The translations under genes were made by a program, and so were the position numbers. Shown piece after piece: positions 24,393 to 38,300 of a DNA stretch of 64,000 nucleotides (its first letter is position 1; every line of letters begins with the position of its first letter). This stretch comes from Epiperipatus broadwayi. Its lineage: Eukaryota > Onychophora > Udeonychophora > Euonychophora > Peripatidae. The stretch lies in contig JAQFVV010006203.1 in NCBI GenBank assembly GCA_028023455.1, forward strand, positions 14,982,348 to 15,046,347. The letters run 5' to 3'. The notes beneath the pieces were generated by a model. It worked only from the letters and a program-made list of their open reading frames with translations. It did not search any database and was not told the origin of the DNA.

Positions 24393-26345
24393 TTTTATAA
24401 GGCTGAACAATCAATGGACACTAGACAGTACTGCCTTATCTAATTTCTCAAATTTAATATCTGGATATTGATTTTCACCAATGAGGAGGTTTGGATTGTC
24501 ATCTCCAGGAGCAGCTAAAAACAAATGTTATTCAAGCAAAATCCTCAGATTCAAAGACTCTATTGTTTCAAATCCAAGCTAACTTGCTTGTATAATTGTA
24601 TGTATCTTTGATGCTTTAACAAAAATTGTGTATACAAATAAACCATTATATGACTTTCTCTGCTTACTTTTAACATCACCATTAAGAGTAAACTAATACA
24701 ACGAACAACATCACATGACAGTAAGTTGACATATGTTCAAAAACTTTTTTTTTTTTTTTAAAATTTCAGGCTATAGTAGATTGAAAAGTATAAAGGAGTA
24801 AAAGATAGTTGCTAGATTTCAGCTTTGAATACCAAGTCCTCATTTACAAAGGCAAAAGCAAGAAAGCACTGAGAATGTGAATATTATAACAATACAATAA
24901 CTAGTGTCCATTGATTTCTCAGACTCACAGTAGATGGCTCTGGAGTAATATGAAAATAACTACTCTTAGAAGCATATGAATAAACTGAGAAAGTAATATG
25001 ATTTTCTTGATGCTGTTAGCCTTTCCAGATAAATGGATAGAAGGGACCTATGTATAAAACTAATATCATTGAAATATAAAAGAAACTGATCTGATGTCAA
25101 AGCTACATAGCTATGTAAGCCAGTTGGCTTGAGATCAAAACCTTTAAGATTTTTTAAATTTCAGGCTATTAGCTTGAATATTAAAAAGGAATATAAGGTG
25201 GGTGCTAAATGCATCAGTTCCAGATTTGAATTATACATCCTTACTGATCAAGACTAAAATGATAAATCAGTTTAAAAATATGGATGTTATTATAGCATTA
25301 TATTATCAAATGTCCACTGACTGCTCATGGGTATAGTAAATAGTGTCAAAGGGATGAAGGAAACTTTTCTAGAGTAAGGTGAAGATAACTGTCCTTATGG
25401 AAACTAACATAAAAACATTTTAATAATCCTTGGCAATAGTCTAGAGACTTTAGCCCATTGTTTTTAAAAAAAATTATTGTATTAGGTGCTGACTCACATA
25501 TAAAGTGAAAGTATTTCTTGTGTATAATTTAAACATGTTAGATAGATATTCAAATTTCATAACGTAGTATTTGGAACTCAAATAATAACAGCTGATATTA
25601 GTTTAATGACTAAATGTGGAATCTGGTACCTGAAAGAAAAAAAAAAAGAAAATAAATAGTTTTAATAATCCTCATGTGTAATCACTAAACATCACATGAT
25701 CACCATTTCTTATGCTAGCACATTACCGTTATTAAAACAGGCAAAACTCTCCATACAGTAGTGCCACTCAGTGCCAACCAGAGTAATCAATGGATGCCAG
25801 AAAGCTTGTGCATAAAATAATAGTAATAACAGTAATGTGCTAACATAAAAAATGGTGATCATGTGATGTTTAGTGGTTTAACACCAATCCTGCCTAATAG
25901 GATAATGGTGGCTATGGTTGTTAAAGAACCAAAGACACCAAAATGTATGGGTACTGAACTGGGTTTAGACTATATGACTATATAAGCTATTGAGCTTAGG
26001 TTGAAAATATTATTGTGTTTTCAATTTTATTCTCATAGTTTTGTAGTTAAGTAGAGATAAAAGGTGGTTGCTGGAGGGTTGCATTAGATCCTAAGATCTA
26101 GATGCAATGCTCTCAGATCCAAAGCTCCTCACTGACGAAGGCCACAAGCCAGAAACTAGTCTGGGGATATTAGATGAGTAGACACTAGATAGGGATTTTA
26201 TGCACAAGCCTTCTGGCATCCATTGACTACTCTGGTTGGCATTGAGTGGAGAGTTTTGCCTCATGCATAATCTAAAGTCTAGAACATTATTTATCTTGGC
26301 ATGCTGAATATCAAAATAGTTCTGGAAACATTTAAAACATATCAA
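24393..26345. repeat. cluster of a dispersed repeat family, partly inverted
   Basis: Several copies of a repeat occur here. Their common core resembles CTAGTGTCCATTGATTACTC (24.39, 24.90, 25.31, 25.79 and 26.20 kb). Segments at 25,684-25,733 and 25,829-25,878 are near-perfect reverse complements (containing ACATCACATGATCACCATTT). The segment 25,739-25,822 reappears inverted at about 26,200-26,265. The terminal exon of TRAPPC11 sits inside this cluster. Related cores also occur near 1.65, 2.61, 6.01, 12.61 and 32.92 kb. Confidence 0.65.
25603..25629 (-). CDS. TRAPPC11: TRAPPC11 terminal coding exon
   Basis: A strong acceptor (long T tract, then CTTTCAG) precedes 27 nt in the right phase that encode VPDSTFSH and a TAA stop. 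A short tail after the SHIF.. block is normal for this family, which supports the choice. The alternative is a minus-strand frame at about 24,414-24,516, which needs a different phase. Confidence 0.65.
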   Translation of the reverse strand, partial: VPDSTFSH

Positions 26346-29300
26346 AGAAAATTATTATTAAAAATACTGGGAAGAGTTGTGCCCATATTTCCAGCATATA
26401 CAAGGTCAAAAAAGATAGTTTTTTTTTTAAAAAAAAAGTGATGAAGAATATAGTTAAAATTCATCCACTCTTGAGTTATTGACATCAGTAAGAGCATAAC
26501 TTTTTCAAAATCATGCTGATCAAATCTAGATAGTATTATAATAATATCCTTCCAGCATAAAATTTAAAAAATTGTTACAATATCTACACGTCTTATAATA
26601 TCAATATTGTAATATTAAAATGAATTTTAAACATTCTATTTTTCATTTTTATAGTAGAAAGCAATAGTAAGATTTTACTAATGATGGTAACCATAAAGTT
26701 AATCACACCCCCTTCCAAGAGACTTTTGGTGTCAGAAAACTTGCTTTATACATAACAACATTTGAAATATCGATTTCTCCCAAATAAGCATTTCAAGATA
26801 TGATTTATTCATATGTATTATTTTTCCTGTTTTCATTCCTAAGCCACTGTAAATTAAATACTTAATCTATAATCACAGTTCTGCAAATGGAATGGTGGAA
26901 ATGTCTATCAGTTTCATTAGTACCTTTCAAAGACATATATTTAGAGATGACATTACTAGAACACTGTTTATGTTACTAGAATCATTATGGAGATCAATCT
27001 ATGATGACTCAATATGGTATCAGATAACAATCTTATTTCATATAAAATGACCATAATTCCACATTATGTGCAGTTAGGTGCTAATGTAAACAGTGAATTG
27101 TGTGCAATAATGGAGTTTGCAATGCTTAAAGTGATTATAAATGTGCCAATAATCCTAAGATATAAACAAAATGGGCATAAAAGCTCTAACAAACAAAATA
27201 GTCCAATGCATACTACATTTGACATACATAGATAAATAAGACATTTTTAAAATGGCTTATAACAAAATTAATGAAATCTTGAAAAGATCCTAATAAAGGA
27301 ATAATGTATCAAGCTTGCTAATTACAGAACAATGAAAGTTTCAGTGAATAACCGCAATCGTTTTATTCTCCAGCTAAAAATATATATAAACCTGTTTATT
27401 AATCAACAATACATGATACTGGATTAATTATGGGTTGACTATTTGAATTAAAAAAACCGAGCCTGGTGATAAAATTTTTAAGTTTAATTAGAATGAAACT
27501 AGATTATAGGTATGATAAATGGATATATTACAATTGCACAATGATGTAAGACTTCATTATAATACAATTCTAACAGTGAGATGTTAGAATAATTATTACT
27601 AAAAGAATAGCAAATTATCAACAATAATAATCAAATGACATCACTTAATTATAATACTTTATTAACTAAATCATTCTGTCTTTAGACAGAGAATTTAGTT
27701 AATAAACATGAATATGATAAATATATAATATACACAATATATATTTGCTATAATTACTCTTCAAAAGTACAATTAAATATTAATTTTTCTTAAATAGAAA
27801 ATCCTAGATATATTTTAATAAACTATTTTAAAAATCTATGATAAATTTTTGAGTGAAAACTATATAGATTTTGTTAAAGCTACTCATTTTATGGTAAATT
27901 CTAATGCAGTATGAAGACAATAACAACTTTTAGTGTGAAACAGTGACAACTTATGAGAGAGAGCTACTATTTTAGGATGATTTCTATTCGAAGCTTGAAA
28001 ACAGGAAATGCTCTTGATGAAGAAAAGAAAGTGATATAAAATAGAACATATCTAATAATAATGCTGAAAAATTTGTTTTTCATGCTGTTTCAAAAAATTG
28101 ATGCAAAAAAAATGGAAGTCACACATATTTATTTAATAAATCATAAAAGATTTTATCTCTACATCGACAATGAATAGCCTTTGTAAGATTTAATGGCATC
28201 ACTTCATTTATATTTAACTACCTGCAATGTATTTTATTTATACATGAAACTATTTTTCATAGACTTACTAAAGTGAAATTCACGATGAGAAAATAAGCAA
28301 ATAAAAAATCTGTTTCATATCTGAATATTAGTTTGATTCACATCATATATATGAATAAAAAAAATTGGGTAAACAAAACCTGTAAACCCATCTTGACAGA
28401 TGTTATTCACCTTAAAAAGACACAGCACAAAAGCATCACTTACCATAATGAAAATATGAGATGGCAAAAGTTTCTGTATAACATCTTCAGTCACTTCAGG
28501 ATGACGATACATAATAATATGCAGACGAGGCAAGCCAACATGACCTGCTATCAGAGGATAAAGATTATAGATGAACTCATATTGGTTGCGAGGTGATATC
28601 CTGATATGAAGCTAAAAATAAAAGATTTTCTTTTAAGTTTTTAAATGTATATATTAATATTACAAATTCAGATCATTAAGGTCCTATAATGGTCAACTAA
28701 TAAACATTTAAATGAAGTATATGCATAGAAAACCATAGATCAGCTGCTATTTTGTCATGTTGTGTATACCCAGATTTAATGTTAACCTGAAATAAGAACT
28801 TAATGATCATAATTAATGATCTTAATTCATATTTCTCTCCATAGATTATCTTGTTTTGCCTTCCTAGATAGATAATATGATTTTTAAAAAAGTAGAAGTA
28901 TCAGAAAACGAATATAGATGAAAAAAAATTATATAATAATAAAAAATATATCTATTATTAAAGAATATATAAAAACACTAGAAGGTACTTATATATTTAA
29001 TGCAAGAACAGGAGTTTGAGATACCAGGGAAAGAGGCTAAAATGGAAGAAAAATTAGACTATAGAAGTGTAAAAATTAAATAAAGATTAGACTATAGAAG
29101 TATTTTATATGGAAATAGGAAGAATAGTTTTTGAGAATGTTGAAAGAGGATCAGGGAAAAATAGAGAAAAAATAAAAGATGGATAAAGTGAAAAAAGTAG
29201 ACATTTTTTTTTTGATTTACATCTTTATGACAAGATTAGAGAATATGGAGATAATATTAAAAAATGATTTTTACCTAGGGAATAGAAGAAAAGGAAATCA

Positions 29301-32300
29301 GTCATATAATTATAAGAGAATGATTTAGCATTTGCAGATTGAATGGGAGTAATAGGAAAAAAGAAGTGAATGGGTTTAGTATAGTATAAAAAAGTTATAG
29401 AGAGAAGAAGTGTTTAACTTTGTTAACAAGGTTTCTGGATATGTAGCCTGAGCATAAAAACTTCTAATTTCATCTAAGGAAAGACCATTTTATGGCACAT
29501 TCCAATTCATTTTATATATATAAATATTAAATACATGAAAGTAATAATTAAAAAAAATGCTAATAATAGTCTGATCTACTTCTATTTATCAATATAATAA
29601 TTATGACTAGTTGCTTTTAGTCAGTAAGAAGGAAAAAAAATTATCACTAAAAGAACTATGGTTAGTTGTCTTTAATTTCTTAGAGCGGGAAAAAATGAAA
29701 AGAACCGGCATACCTCTTTATGTCCGGCAAACATAAAACTATCACTGGATTCCATCATTACACGAAAATCTTGGACAAAGTCTGTACAATTGTGAAGAGT
29801 ATAACTGACTGGCATTGGAGTGCGGACATAGCCATGGGATGGGAGTTCCACATCGACATGCACAGGAATACTCTCAATGTGAACAGTAGGCAGTGTAAGA
29901 GTTGTCTTCACAAAAATATTGTCCTCATCTAGAGATTCTCTTAAAAAAAAAAAAATAAATAAATTATCATCATTTTATAAATAAAGTTAAATATTATATT
30001 TCCTTTATATGACTTTTTTTTTAATGTTTTAAATTAGAAATACATAATAATAATAATAAAAAAAATATATATAAATGTTATACAGTGTTTCCATATTTAC
30101 ATTTTCAATAATTGCATTTTAATAAATCATGTTTCTAAAAAAATATTAAATAAAAAAAAATTGAGAAATTAAAAAATAAAAATTAAGGAAAATTAAAATT
30201 CATTTTTTAATAATTCACATTTCAAACACTGGCACTGCCAATAACACTGGCACTGCCAATAGTCAAGAAAATGGCTACTGCTATCTTTTTAAGGCACATA
30301 TTACATCTCTTAGGCACAACATTTTTTGTTTTTCACCAATAACTTATTACAAAAAGCATAAAAAGGAATACAAAAGGGAAGAAAGAACAAACTATCATAA
30401 ATAAGTGGCTTTTTTCTTTAAATCTGTTAATAAAAAAAAAAAAGGCAAAATATTGGTAGAAAAATAAAAGTCCTGGTTCAACATGCTCCTACTTTATTTT
30501 AAAGTTGAAGGATAAACTTATTAAAACTAGTGTATACCATGGCTATTAAAAGTGCAGTTAAGAATTCTAGATTAAAAATTACTGAAGTTAGTGATGGCAA
30601 TGATGGTTCTAAAATAACTTAAATTGACCAATTGAATAATCTACTTATGAAATTGAAATTAGTTTAATGAGAAATCAGATTAAGAATAAAAAATAGCACT
30701 GTGATAATTTAGAAATGTTAAAAAAACAGATTTGCTAGAATCACTTCAGTTACATTTGAATGTGTTAATACTTATTTGTGAATAGTATTCAAGCAAATCA
30801 TTCATTTGAAACTTGATACTTGTCTAGCCTGCACTGATTTATCTATATTTAATATTTGAAGTAAGAATACATTGCTGAAGCATGTAGCAGTGTGTGTTTA
30901 TGACATGACTGAGAAAGCATAATCTTAGTTAATTTCCATTTTATTGAATTTAGCCGAATAACAATTTAATGGTACTTTGGCTAATCTTAGTATTCTTCTA
31001 ATTTCATGACTGTTACAGAAGAATTTAGGATTTGATTACAGAAGAGTAAAGCATATGGATTTTGTAAAAAATTATGTTAACATAAATTTGCTTTTAGGTA
31101 ATTATTTTGAAACCATCATTATTTTGAAAATTATTGGTTTTGCATATAAGAATTGTTTTATCCTTTAGTTAAAAGCAGCTAATCACCCTTTTACTAACTA
31201 ACAATTGGTTAGCTAGATAAATGTATTACCAATTCAAAAAACTGTAAATCTTTTAGATACTTGAAGGAAGTTTTCCCTGGCCAGCAATGGAATCTTCAGG
31301 TCATAGTCATAGCAGACAGATGAGCTAACCACTATGACAAGAAGTCCTTAATCATATGCATTTTGTATATATATATATGAATGCATATGTATCAAAAGCT
31401 AAACTATATTTAACTTCACTTGTTGTTCACATTTTATCAATATTCACATTACATAAGTAAAGTTCATTTAATAAAATTTTACCTTTTCCACTCAATTGTA
31501 TATGTTCCCATTGAGACAACTGTTTGCTCTGTATTAGGAATGTTAAGACAAAAACATTCTGAGGCACAGTCATTAGTTTTAAGAGATACTAAAAAAAAAA
31601 AAAAAAAGTATAAAAACATTACTAACATTATTATGGTTGATCTATATAAATATTTTCACTCTTTTTTAAAATATATTTACACAGTGTATCTATGCTAAGT
31701 TCTTTGTTTGAAGGCAGACAGAATAACTAAATGAAATAAGTACAAATTGTCAGTGGTATTTTACCTCTTAACACAATTTATTCCAGAATATCAATTTTAA
31801 AGATATATCAGTATTACACTTTAACGCATACGTATCCCATTAAATGCATTATACATATTTAAACTAACATTATTGACCATTAATAAAGGCATAAAGGAAT
31901 TACATAGATTATGATTATTAAGTAGTCTCACATTGATAGTACATTCCTCCAAAATGATTTATCACCTGTTTAGCTTTTTACTCTCTTCAATAGTACATTC
32001 ATTATTGTGATGATGACCACCTTCTTTCTTTTTAAACCATCATTTTTTTGAACATTATATAAATAAGATCATTTTATAACATGATAAAAAGAAGATAATT
32101 TCATCCTGAATCTGCTTTAGATAAAAGTACAGGTCTATTTGTTCATTTTATTTGCTAATGATGCCCAAAATAATCAATATTTTTTTTATGTTTTTCTTCA
32201 GCATTGTCTGACTTTCATATCTATAGAGTCATAGAAAAGTACTATAGTTTGAATATCTCTGATGCTTGTTTTTAAACCTGTCTTTAAAATCTAAATATCT

Positions 32301-35300
32301 TTTCCAAACTTTTCAATGAAAATTTATCTGGTATCAATCTATTATCAAGGTTTTGATTTCTAGGTCCTTTCATATTTATGAATATTTCAAGAAGACAAAA
32401 TTGTTGATTACTTTATCAATTTTGAAATCAGGGACTATCACTCATCACAATTTTTGTTCTCTTAATAGTTTACAAAATCCTATTTTTTCATTTTGATCTT
32501 TAACTTTTGAGTTCTTCAGTTCTTTTTCATTATCAGCAATAAGGATAAAGCATATCTAGGATGCCATGTTACTTCCACAAATTCTGAATCCACATTTCTT
32601 TATTACTGTTTTTAATATTAATATAATTGCCCAAATTTTAGAAATAATATAATAAAGAATTAAATTTAGAATAATTCATATTAAAAACAGGACAAATAAT
32701 TGGAAAACAAAAAAATATCATTTGCCTGTAGCTAATGCTTTTTAGGAACAAACTATTTTTAATAATTCAGTTCTACTATGATTATAAGTTTGGAAATCAA
32801 CAAATACTGGACAATATTGCTTAATAAGTCCTTATAATACCATTCTATCCATACCCAAAATTTTTCAATGATGAAGAACAGAAGTTAACTAGCCCAAGGA
32901 TATAGATATATAGCACTGGATAGAGATTTAATAAGCAGTAACATCTATTGATTACAAGCTTACAATAGGAGACAAACATTGAATATAATAATTAACTTGC
33001 TTCTGAATATACCTTAAACTAATGCCGAGAGAAATATTTTTCCAATTCTTTTTTAGAATAACTTTTTGTAAGGAATTTGGATTTATTTTTAATATGATAA
33101 TATTAATGAATCACATTCAAATATTTTTAGACTTCCTTAATTAAATTCTTATTTTAAAAAATCATTAAAATTTAATTTTCTGACTAATACTAACATCAAG
33201 GCTCTCATAAGTTTAGTTACAAAATTAATTAGAAAAATCTATTTTTGAAATAGTTTTTTTTTATATATGAACAAATGACAATAAAATCCAGAAGGTAATT
33301 TATTGATGCAAATTTGTGATTTGCATCAAATTTCAAATATTTTCATGAAGTTAAAAAAAAAAAAGAACAACAGTAAATAGTTGAGTATAAAACAAATAAA
33401 AAATTCTGAAAATGGAACAAAGTTTAATTTCTTATTTTAGGACAGCTTTCAAAGTAGGAAAAATTAGGATATTTGAAAAAAAAAAAGTGATTGTCATTTG
33501 TACAAATATATATATTAATAATTCAATAAATAACAGAGAATTAAATCACTATATATTCAGTACGTATTTTTCAGATACAAATACATAATTTTTTAAAATC
33601 ATATATTTATGGTTAACTTACATATTGTCTATTATGGATTTTTGAAAAAGAAATTTCAAATATCAAAGTTCTTAAAAAAAAAAAAAGAGTACAAGTTGTA
33701 ATAAGATTTGCTGAACTATGTGAAATTTCAATATGAAGTGACAAGTTTTTCATCCTTAAAAATTATTATCTTGGTTTCTATTTAGAATGCTCCATTTTTG
33801 TAAAAAGTGAGAGGTATAAGCAGATTTAGATAGAGGACATTATGGCAAAATGATTTTGAAAACATTTTTTTCTTAATAGCAATGCCAAAAAAATGTCTTA
33901 TTCTAGAGTCCGCTCTTCCCATATTTTCTTGAATTTTTTTTATTTAGATTAAAAAAGACAAAAGAGTACCACCAGAATTTTAAAGTACAGTAAAATAGTG
34001 ATTTTTTTTTTTTATATTTACAAAAATATTCAAGTCCCTTCCCCTTCTTTTTTTTCCTCTTTTAACATTTTTTTAAACAAATCATTAATTTACCATTTGT
34101 TATGTAAAAAATTTTATTTTTGATTTTCAAATTTATTGTGTAAATTCAGAATGAATCAGAGATTAAGTTATATACATGTTGTATGTCTATACTGGCAAGT
34201 TTATTTGTTTTTATGAGTGCACCCTTCATCTTGAGCTCAATCCTATCACAATCACCCATCAGCTCAGAAATCAGATGAATCTCTCACACTATAGATACAT
34301 TAGAAACATTCATTTTTTCAAGAAAACCATAAAGCACAAGTTCCAATTTAATTTTATATACACATTATCTTCATATATATATATATATTTAAATATATTT
34401 CAAACTTCTACTCCGTCACACATTACTGAAACATATGATCAAAGACATGTGAAAAAGGTAACCACTCATCAGTTAGCCCAGATCACAATCTCTTCCGCAT
34501 ATCTTGGATCGTTTGTATAGATAAAAAAATTACTATATAGTTTAATTGACAGGTGTCATATTTTCTGCACTCACAACTTTGATACAAACTCCTTTATGGA
34601 AATATATTAATAACTTTTACTAATCATTTATTAAGCTAGACATTATCACTAAACCAAATATATACTTTTAAGTCTCACTTAATTAGTAATATATCTGCAG
34701 TGTTGTAGAGGTACCAATCTCTGATTTCCTTGTCTATGTTGACAGTTTTGATAACTTTCACTACACCATTCTCATGCAAGGTATGGACTAGTTTCTACCT
34801 TTAACACCTTATGGAAGGGTGTACAATGATTGCACTGTAATATATATTTGCAAGTTTTTTGTTTTTATTAGAGCGTCTTTCACCTTTAGTTCAATCCTAT
34901 CAGAACCATCCACCAGCCCAGAAGTCAGATCAACCTCTCACACTATAGATTCATTTGAAATGTACATTTTTTCAAGTAATCAATATATTTCAAATTTCTA
35001 TTCTATCATACATTACTGAAACATATGATCAAAGACATGTGAAGAAAAAAATTGATCCCTAAGAAGCACATTTCATGCTGATCAATATCATCAGTATGAC
35101 CCAGATCACAATCTTTTTCATATATCTTCATTATTTGTTCAGTATATATATATAAATAGCAAATTACTATCAAATTTCCTGCACTTACAACTTTGATAAA
35201 AACCACTTCATGGAAATATATTAATAACTTTTAAAAATCATTTATTAAGCTAAAAATTATCCCTATCCTACATCTATAGTTATTTTAAATAAATCCAAAC

Positions 35301-38300
35301 CAAAATATAAAACATACCTTTGGAAATTTGTGACTGTTCTAATTCATCCACTCTTAGCACATTATTGGGCTAGGAAACAAATAAAAATTACATATTATAA
35401 TTATAAAATAATTTTTTTTACCCACAAAATTTTATATAGTTATAAAAATTAAGAGTAATTTGTTATTTTGGATAATTAAATAACTATATGAAAAAAAAAA
35501 ATTAATAATAAAAAAATCAAAAACAACATATCTTCAGTAAAAGTATTAAAAAAAAAAATTCTGTCTTCATAATAAAACAAAATTAAAAGATTGGATTTAA
35601 AGTTTTAAATGTCAGTTCATTATTAATATAATAATTAAATGTCTTCGACCAAATAACATTTCTGTTTGGTTGTAGAGACTGATTGATCTGGACTGCTTGC
35701 CAACAATAGTAGACTCAAAAGTTAAAAGTTGATGGGACTGATACCATATTTGTAAATATTGAAACTTTGTGTACATTTATTATGCATATATATACTTTAA
35801 AATAATTAAACTAACCAACTGCAGCTGGCTATTATTTATGGTTATGGGCCATGAAGAGATGCACTTGATGTCGGTAACGAGCAGGAATGCATTTTGACTG
35901 TGGACCTTGTCAATGTTCTCAAACTATGAAAAAAAAAGAGAATCTTTCATATATGTGTTCATAACTATTTTGTAAATAATTTTTTATTTAAAGCATACTT
36001 TTTTCACATAATTTATAAAATAAAACCATGAAATCTTTTTCCTTATGTTTTTTTTTAATACATTTTTTTGAAATGTTTTGACTGTGTTAAAAAGTCATCA
36101 TCATTTTTGAAAATAAAATTAACAAAAACTTTTTCCAATATTTCAAAGACTTATGATGATGATTATACAATGAAGTTGAAATATTAAAAAATTAATTAAA
36201 CAGGCACAAAAAAAAAAAAAAGAAAATAAAAATTTACTGCACAAGTTTCAATTTTTATCATTTTAAAATTGAACACATATAGAAAGATGAATAGAAAATT
36301 TTTATACATACATATAAAAATCAATTTCATTACAGATAAACATTTAAGTAATATATATTTTCACTAATAGATCAGAAAGATTTTAGAAATTAATTCAGTA
36401 GTTAGAATAATATGCTGATAAGCAAGAGATCTTAGTTCGATGCCTGACTAAAAAAAATAATTATCATTATTATTCCTTAATTTAATTTATTAAAGCAAAT
36501 CTCTGCGATAAAAAAAATCATGCAAAGATCCTAACAATAAATATACATGCGAGATTTCAAATGTAAGATATTAATATAAAATAAAATAGTTAATTACATA
36601 AAAACAGTTTTCCATTATTAATTATTATAATTAAATCCACAATTAAGTTTTTAAATTTTTTTCTGGATTAAGTCACTAATATTAATAAACCATAATCAGA
36701 TGATATGGTAAACATTAATGTTTGAAAGTCATATTTACTATTTTATAGTCATATAAAATGTTTAAAGTCTTAAGTAGTCGGTTGAAGATTAAAACTCCAG
36801 CATATTTATGTTTGAAGTATGACAATTTAATTCACGAAATGACCGTCAGATATTACCCATGACCTAACTGTACTGAAATCACATGAGTATTGAACATCCA
36901 TTACCCGTGAACTAATTGTATCAAAATCATTAGTACTGAATATCCATGTTCGAACATGTTTAAGGTAACACATATGTAAATTTTAAGGTGATAGAGCTAG
37001 CTGTTAGTTAGCTTTTGAGAAGATAATATATGTCTGTATGTATGCTTTGGTGTTAAAATGGGTCATAGTGCACTCACTATGAGAGAATTTTTTGGCCAAA
37101 AAATCAAATACACAACCTGCCTATTCACCTGACTTAGCTCTCTGTGATCTTTGGTTATTTCCAAAATTTAAATATTGTGCTGAAAGGAAGAAAATTTTCT
37201 ACTATTACTGATATCCAAAAGAATGTGAGACAGCTGCTATACAGTATTCCTAAAAATGAGTTCCAGGTGGGTTTCCAAAAAAGGAAATGCCATTTTAAGC
37301 AGTGTATAGATGCACAAGCAGACTACTGTGAAGGTGATAATAGCCACTAGTGTACACTTTCACATGTATATTTATGAAGGTACATTCTGAGAATTGAATT
37401 GTCACATCTCATCAAAAAATATGCTGCACTTCTCATAATATTATTCTATAGCAAACCTGTTTATATATACATGTAACAGAATAGGTTTATAAAAATATTT
37501 GAAAACCAGGCACTCTTCATAAACCTGGAGCTTAATTGTAAATATAGGGGATTTGGACTCAGACTTTCAAGCACCCACCAACTATCCACATCATCTCATA
37601 CAACTGATACACATGACCACACATATGCAGAAAAGATAAATAATCACCAATAAACGTATTTCATGTTAAACCAGCATTCATCACTTCACCCAGATTATCA
37701 TCTCCCACACATATATATATAATCAGTGCTTAGTTTCAATGCTATGGTTGGCTGAAAAGTTGGAGTAGACTGAAGCCTGTCCATTAAAGTGTGAGGATTT
37801 GCTATCTTAATATAAACTGAGCACTGATCACATATATGTGTGGGAAATGATGATCTGGACCAACTGATGAATGCTGGTTTAGCATGAAATATGTATATTG
37901 GTGATTATTTATCTTTTCTACATGTGTGTGGTCATGTGTATCAGTTGTATGAGATAGTGCAGATAGTTGGTGGGTGCTTGAAAGTCTAGATTTATGTAAA
38001 AAAATCTGATTCTACAAAAGACAAAATTCAATTTTCTTAGAAGGGGAAAAATATTTTTATTCAAAAGCAACCCATGGTAAGGTACTGTTGGGGTTCTAAT
38101 AAATTTTTGACAGAAGGATTGATACTATTTATTGGAACATTTCTCAAACAGCACTTAAAAGCAAGATTTTTATTCATCCAATGTGATATTTTTATCAAAT
38201 TCACATTTACAAATTTATTCAGTAAACAATATGAAATTGCTAAAGTAACCAAGGGGGAAAAAAAATTAAAACGAAAAAAAGGATTCAGTAAATTACTAAT

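Noticed and set aside
24414-24516. Minus-strand frame APGDDNPNLLIGENQYPDIK continuing to a stop, behind a TTTTTAG acceptor
   Set aside because: It does not match the phase of the TRAPPC11 exon at 28,444-28,611, and its end lies in a dispersed repeat. The exon at 25,603-25,629 fits phase and expected tail length better. It is kept only as a finding.
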